NCBI RefSeq assembly: GCF_000942395.1
Contig: NZ_LN812102.1
Location: forward strand, 1,152,816-1,216,815
Reading direction: 5' to 3'
Origin: Risungbinella massiliensis
GTDB lineage: Bacteria > Bacillota > Bacilli > Thermoactinomycetales > Thermoactinomycetaceae
Length of the DNA: 64,000 nt
Shown: positions 59,412-64,000 of the stretch, piece by piece
Numbering within the stretch: position 1 is the first letter of the stretch
Layout: every line of letters begins with the position of its first letter
The notes under the pieces: generated by a model
Told to the model about the DNA's origin: nothing
What the model saw: only the letters and a program-made list of their open reading frames with translations
Database searches by the model: none
Made by a program: the position numbers and the translations under genes

Positions 59412-61817
59412 TTATTTGTTCTTAAAGCTAGTTTCTGCCAATGTAAAAACCTTATTGACCTTACTATGCATATCCATGTATTTTCTCAGAGTGCCTAATG
59501 TATGCATAGGGGCAGGCGCAATTGTTGATTCTTTAAAAGAGACTGATGCTCTCCTCCAGTAGTGTAACTGACTTATAGATAACTCTTTTTCCTGCAAATC
59601 CCTGTGATTTCCTACAGGGAAAAATTCCAATAAATCCGGCTGGCGTAAACTTTTATCAAAGTATGACCTTTCCCTTTTTGGCGACTCTTGAATAAGATCA
59701 CCTTTGGGAGCTAAACTGTAAAACCTTCCATCCAAGAAGTATAAACCTGAAATAAAATGCTCTTCTTTTCCTTTTAAGTGACTAATATACTCTGGAACAC
59801 CACGTTGAGTAGAATTAGTCATCCGGATGATCTTTAAGCGTTCGTTAAAAGATAACTCATTATTCACAAACTTCCAGTTACCATCTGACAATCTATTGTT
59901 ATCAACTGACTTATACATTTTTGTAAGTGAACCACGATCAAAGATGACATACACATTCGAATCAGAACATGTCAGTTCATCCTCTAAAATTCTTTCAATA
60001 AATATAGTTGCCTCATTTATAACTTTCTCTTTTCCATTCTTTTTGGATTTCAAACTTCTTCTTAATCCATCTGGATTTAAAACTAGATTTTGTAAAGAGT
60101 TCCATCCAATTTTAGAATCTTGTAAAAGATAATCGATCCGATGATTCTTATATCGTGAAATCATTACTTTTGGAAGAGAAGAAATACTATTACCTCTAAC
60201 GAACAACCATGTATCTTGATCATTAGTCAAAAGATTCCCTGAATAAATTCCAAAATCCTTAAGTAGATCAAGAAGAGCATTATGTACTCGATATTCTATG
60301 TCATTATCATCATCAACTAAAAATTGTGATAGCATTTTCTCATTCCAGAAAGCATAACGAACAAATTCCTTTGGATCAATTTCTTTCCATTTCTTTTTTT
60401 CCTTGATGTCAATAATAGCTGCTGAAGAGTTCTTTATATGTTTCTTAGTAAGCTGGATATACTTTCTAATCAAATCAACTGAATCAAGAGGTTTAGCAGG
60501 ATCAATTTCTCTAACAACATAACTATCAGGTATGTGATGAAGATTAATAACTAATGGATGTTGATTTGCCTGAAATGCAAAAGAACCATCTCCTAAACTC
60601 TCACATTCAAACGACAAATGATTCTTTTTTTTGTTTGATCTATTCAATAGAACTTCGTTTAATGTATCATAATGTACTTTGGACACATGGCATTGAATAT
60701 CTAGTTGTGTTGGCTCATTAACGACCAATGGAAAAAGATGATACCCTTTTCCTCTGTTAAACAATGTTTTTTCAGTAGTCAATGAAGGTGGCAAGTCTAA
60801 TGTTTGATGCACAAGGTGATATAAACGCTTACGCTCAGGCAATCCTAGTCCAAGTTCAATTACATCATTTCCCTTTACAAAAGTATTAGGATTATAGAGA
60901 ATACACGCTGTTGCCTCTTGGCTCATATTTATATATTGCATTGGATCTTGTAATAAATTACTTAATGACAATTCTTTTCCCAAAAATAAGTTTAGATACT
61001 CTACTGTTCTTCTGTCTCGCCATTTGAGTACTGGTTCTCCATCCTTAGCATCCATATCCTTGCTTACTGGTAAAGAAATAAACGGATGCAAATTAGACAG
61101 ATTCCTCCTTACGAAAATACTTCCATCCTTTTTACTGCGTACTTGCTTCTTATCATTTATCTTTCTTGTAATAAATCGATGATGGACAGGTTTTATAAAA
61201 AGAAAAGTTCTGTCCGACTGATTTGGGAAAGTTTCAATAGTAAAATTCACACCATAAGAGTAATATTTTCCCCCCTTGGAATAGAGCTCTGTCATACAGC
61301 CCACTGGATTTCTTTTTACAAGGAAAAACTTCAATCGCTCAACAATTTCTCCATTTTCATTAGCAACATCAAACAAAGGCTGTTTCTCAACAAATTGTCT
61401 GGCAAAATATGCTGGTAACCAATCAAAAATATTGTCTTTAATACTAGCCGCATCACCCAGTAACCATTCTGCCATTTGCTCATTAAAAAACAATCGTTTG
61501 CCGACTTGTCGTCCGTGTCGTCTAAAATGCTCAGCAATTTCGTCAATACTAATTGGGCGCAAGGAAACAAACATGGGACTTTTTCCTTGAAATACGGCAT
61601 GTTTAAATGAATAGCTAAGTAAATCAGGATACATCTGATATAATTCTTCGCCCAATCTCGTGAGTCTGAACTCTAGCTCGTAATTTGTGGTTTGTGACTG
61701 CTTTTTTACTTCCGCACTCCAGCTTTTTGGACAATACAAAAAGTAAAGGGGTTTGTCTGGAACGTAATTAGTTACTTCGACTGACATTAACTCTAAAAAA
61801 TTGTCCTGACTACTCAT
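59412..61817 (-). CDS. pPIWI-RE protein (prokaryotic PIWI with conserved R and E)
   Basis: About 801 residues. ATG at 61817 lies 6 bases from GAGGAGG and overlaps the helicase gene end by 8 bases. The C-terminal region, with SDSNVYVIFDRGS, MTNSTQRGVPEY and LHYWRRASVSFKESTIAPAP followed by MHTLGTLRKYMDMH, has the features I recall for the pPIWI_RE module (RNase H-like PIWI domain). The N-terminal 400 residues are the helical and strand-rich X/Y region. The family is known from computational work (Burroughs, Iyer and Aravind) as part of a three-gene cassette with a DinG-type helicase and a restriction-type nuclease, proposed to target invading nucleic acid such as RNA-DNA hybrids. Confidence 0.8.
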   Translation of the reverse strand: MSSQDNFLELMSVEVTNYVPDKPLYFLYCPKSWSAEVKKQSQTTNYELEFRLTRLGEELYQMYPDLLSYSFKHAVFQGKSPMFVSLRPISIDEIAEHFRRHGRQVGKRLFFNEQMAEWLLGDAASIKDNIFDWLPAYFARQFVEKQPLFDVANENGEIVERLKFFLVKRNPVGCMTELYSKGGKYYSYGVNFTIETFPNQSDRTFLFIKPVHHRFITRKINDKKQVRSKKDGSIFVRRNLSNLHPFISLPVSKDMDAKDGEPVLKWRDRRTVEYLNLFLGKELSLSNLLQDPMQYINMSQEATACILYNPNTFVKGNDVIELGLGLPERKRLYHLVHQTLDLPPSLTTEKTLFNRGKGYHLFPLVVNEPTQLDIQCHVSKVHYDTLNEVLLNRSNKKKNHLSFECESLGDGSFAFQANQHPLVINLHHIPDSYVVREIDPAKPLDSVDLIRKYIQLTKKHIKNSSAAIIDIKEKKKWKEIDPKEFVRYAFWNEKMLSQFLVDDDNDIEYRVHNALLDLLKDFGIYSGNLLTNDQDTWLFVRGNSISSLPKVMISRYKNHRIDYLLQDSKIGWNSLQNLVLNPDGLRRSLKSKKNGKEKVINEATIFIERILEDELTCSDSNVYVIFDRGSLTKMYKSVDNNRLSDGNWKFVNNELSFNERLKIIRMTNSTQRGVPEYISHLKGKEEHFISGLYFLDGRFYSLAPKGDLIQESPKRERSYFDKSLRQPDLLEFFPVGNHRDLQEKELSISQLHYWRRASVSFKESTIAPAPMHTLGTLRKYMDMHSKVNKVFTLAETSFKNK

Positions 61818-64000
61818 GTTCATCCTCCTCTTCACTTACTATTTGCCGTTCAATCAACTTATTTAAAGATTGAATAAACGGTCCATACAAAGCTTGGTAC
61901 TCATGACCTTCGCTTTCACTAAACAATTTATACCAAACTTCTAGAAGTGTCGGCTCATCATCAATCCTTTGATAGAAAGAAGCATCACAATAATATACTC
62001 TAGCAGGTGCTCCACCTCTGATCAGTCGTCCAATCATTTGCCATATGTTAACAAACAAAAACCAAGCTAAACGCTTACGATCGTCGTCTTTTAACGCAGT
62101 CCAATATTCTGGAGTTACATACATTGTCTGGAATAAAGAATTTGCTCTAATCCTTAATTTCTTGATTTTCTCTACAGCGGTTAAATTCCTGTTCTTTAAA
62201 TCCAGCAAGTAATCATCCATCATACTATGGAGTGCTGTTAACATATAAAGCACATCTTCAGGAGTTGGGTATGGGCGGACCAAAAAGAAAACCGTTCCAA
62301 ACAACGCCTCCCCATATTCATCAACCAAATTTAATCCTCTGTTTATCGCTCCCAAAGGAGCAACTAATACATCAACTTCTTCCGCTTCACGGGTCAAATC
62401 ATTTCGTGTAATGTGATAATCAAAATCTGCTTTTTTTGTTAGAGATCGAAATCTCAATCCTTTATCTTCCCTATCCAACGTTGATGCAACCACGTCACAA
62501 TCCGCATAGGAATTGCCAATTAACAGCACACCTCTTCCCCGTTTCTTGTTATTTTCGTCCCCCCATCTTTTCCATGATGCTAACTGATCTTTTATCTCAG
62601 GAATCAAATGTTTGGTTAATAGTTTTAAGTTAACATCACGCTCTTCTCTATTTTTTCCAGATATTCGATAGGTGAATTTGTTCCAGATAAATTGCTCTAG
62701 CTGATGAGACTGATTAGGTGAAGTTAGTAACCATTGTGAAGGCTGAGAAAGAGTATAAGCTGTCTTCACTGGCGATAATGTAGTACCTGATAATAATACA
62801 ATTGCAGGTCCTTTCAGATCTCCACAGTGTTGAAACAAATTAGACCATTGATAAATTAACTCACGTCCCACTGTGTAATACCCAAATAACCTTAGAATTG
62901 GGTCTTTCGTAGCAGGATCTTCAACCAGTTCATAACCATAACGAAACCCTGTCATCGGAGTAGGCAAGTGTGGAATTAACTCATTATTCCGATTCCCAAA
63001 TGGTACATCCACTGAGAAGTCGTCAATTTTTTGACGGACGATATCCTGATTAGATTCTATATAACTATAACAAGATTCAAAACAGCACAGCCAAAATACA
63101 AATCTCCACCGAGCGTTTATTTCCTCTAATTTATGTTCTGGCACGCTCAATTTAATGTTAAATAGATCTTCAATTCCAAAAGGGGTGCAATCACGCCAAT
63201 TGGAAGATGTTTTTCCTTCTAACAACTTAACTATTTTTCTAGCTTCACTGGCATGATTGTCCCAAAAAGCATCCTCCAGATCGGGATATTGATTCCAATG
63301 AGACAAAATCCTTTTTGTAAGTTCTTTTTTTTCAGGAGTAATATTCCATTTATCAACTTCTTTTTTTAGATCATGGAGCAAAAAGTCTTTAAAAGTTACT
63401 TTTCTTTTCAGATTATTTTTCAATCTATTACTTGAAAGTACGATTTCATACATCTTTCTTGCTGCTTGATCCATCATGTTTTTTCGTTTGCTATATTCTG
63501 TAATTATTCCACTTTGCTCATAAATTCCTGTAATCGAGTTAGTAATATCATACACAGCTTTTTCTACTATGCAATTTCGATTTCCAATAAGTTGTTGATT
63601 CATCATAAATAACTGATCTATTGTTTGCTGGGTAGCGTCAGCCTCATCAACGAAAACAATATCAAGCTTTTGATAAAATAGCTCATAAACTGTCTTTCTA
63701 TTCCCGAAAATCATTATTGGAGCAGTAGTTTGTGTAAGTGCTGCAGGAGTTGTAATGAAGACATCTGCATCATTAAAATCTTTATAATTATGATATATTC
63801 CACAGTGATGAGCTAGAGGACACAAATGTTTTACCTTTTTTCTCTTTTTCTTTCCGCTATGTACATATAAGTCATGGCACGGATAAGAATCTATAAATAT
63901 TTCATCTTCTGCCAACGCTTGAATTAAACAAAACGACGAAACATCTTCTAATCCTGTGTCTTGGATCATTTCGGATACTGACTTTTTAAACAGCCTGTTC
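61810..64000 (-). CDS. DinG-like helicase of the pPIWI-RE system, 5' end off the window
   Basis: The frame stays open to the right edge (reading RLFKKSVSEMIQDTGLEDVS), so the ATG at 63969 is internal and the N-terminus with Walker A is missing. Visible parts are a cysteine-containing HLCPLAHHCGIYHNY segment (perhaps from a DinG-type iron-sulphur region), LDIVFVDEADATQQ (motif II, DEAD), IVLLSGTTLSP (motif III-like), VLLIGNSYADCDVVAS (IV) and MIGRLIRGGAPARVYY (motif VI). It is directly followed by the pPIWI-RE gene, matching the known cassette order. The associated nuclease gene should lie to the right of the window. Confidence 0.8.
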   Translation of the reverse strand, partial: NRLFKKSVSEMIQDTGLEDVSSFCLIQALAEDEIFIDSYPCHDLYVHSGKKKRKKVKHLCPLAHHCGIYHNYKDFNDADVFITTPAALTQTTAPIMIFGNRKTVYELFYQKLDIVFVDEADATQQTIDQLFMMNQQLIGNRNCIVEKAVYDITNSITGIYEQSGIITEYSKRKNMMDQAARKMYEIVLSSNRLKNNLKRKVTFKDFLLHDLKKEVDKWNITPEKKELTKRILSHWNQYPDLEDAFWDNHASEARKIVKLLEGKTSSNWRDCTPFGIEDLFNIKLSVPEHKLEEINARWRFVFWLCCFESCYSYIESNQDIVRQKIDDFSVDVPFGNRNNELIPHLPTPMTGFRYGYELVEDPATKDPILRLFGYYTVGRELIYQWSNLFQHCGDLKGPAIVLLSGTTLSPVKTAYTLSQPSQWLLTSPNQSHQLEQFIWNKFTYRISGKNREERDVNLKLLTKHLIPEIKDQLASWKRWGDENNKKRGRGVLLIGNSYADCDVVASTLDREDKGLRFRSLTKKADFDYHITRNDLTREAEEVDVLVAPLGAINRGLNLVDEYGEALFGTVFFLVRPYPTPEDVLYMLTALHSMMDDYLLDLKNRNLTAVEKIKKLRIRANSLFQTMYVTPEYWTALKDDDRKRLAWFLFVNIWQMIGRLIRGGAPARVYYCDASFYQRIDDEPTLLEVWYKLFSESEGHEYQALYGPFIQSLNKLIERQIVSEEEDEHE

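Noticed and set aside
1-64000. CRISPR arrays or rRNA genes
   Set aside because: No regularly spaced direct repeats of the CRISPR kind and no rRNA-like sequence were seen; the repeats present are dispersed MITE-like copies and the three leader cassettes.

Overview
The window looks like chromosome from a low-GC, Gram-positive, spore-former-type bacterium (Bacillales). The evidence is the strong GGAGG ribosome-binding sites, the frequent GTG and TTG starts, and relatives of Bacillus YwbE, YndM, YuiA, YuzF, QueF, YerA and IDEAL-domain proteins. The mix of TPR-type regulators, a trypsin-like secreted protease and many mobile remnants would suit Thermoactinomycetaceae, but that family assignment is inference. 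Most genes lie on the minus strand.

Layout. Positions 1-5.8 kb: edge of a GC-rich serine hydrolase, a PadR/DUF1048 pair, an HTH-TPR (RRNPPA-like) regulator, small proteins and a secreted beta-propeller-like protein. Positions 6.1-27 kb: a defence island on the minus strand. It holds a frameshifted PD-(D/E)XK-type gene, a type 3-like BREX operon (DUF4145, brxF, brxC, pglX, pglZ, brxA-like) without its usual helicase, a UvrD-type helicase whose RecB-like nuclease domain is split over two coupled genes, and a RecQ helicase carrying a DUF559/Vsr-like nuclease domain coupled to a membrane-anchored coiled-coil protein. The island ends in a decayed transposase and a decayed ATP-grasp fragment.

Positions 27.6-30.8 kb: three copies of one cassette, each with a promoter, a long two-hairpin leader RNA, a staphylococcal-nuclease-like gene and a terminator. 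The leader sequesters the ribosome-binding site and I do not recognise it as a known riboswitch. One of the three nucleases has lost catalytic residues. I consider this cassette, with the RecQ-DUF559/coiled-coil pair and the split helicase-nuclease, the best candidates for undescribed biology.

Positions 30.8-57.5 kb: mostly ordinary chromosome. It holds queuosine genes (queF and a VUT transporter), a secreted S1 protease, an AttH/CrtC-like protein, an ABC exporter, an adenine-deaminase-like enzyme, an ECF transporter with a nucleoside phosphorylase, an ATP-grasp enzyme, an MFS drug pump with a TetR regulator, an Rrf2 regulator with matching operator-like sites, a secreted lipase and small conserved proteins. 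Five copies of a MITE-like repeat (about 160 bp to 67 bp) are scattered through it.

Positions 57.6-64 kb: a large serine recombinase directly abuts the last 37 codons of a LuxR-type response regulator. This marks the end of an integrated element, which carries a tRNA-like sequence and a pPIWI-RE gene with its DinG-like helicase, the latter cut by the window edge.
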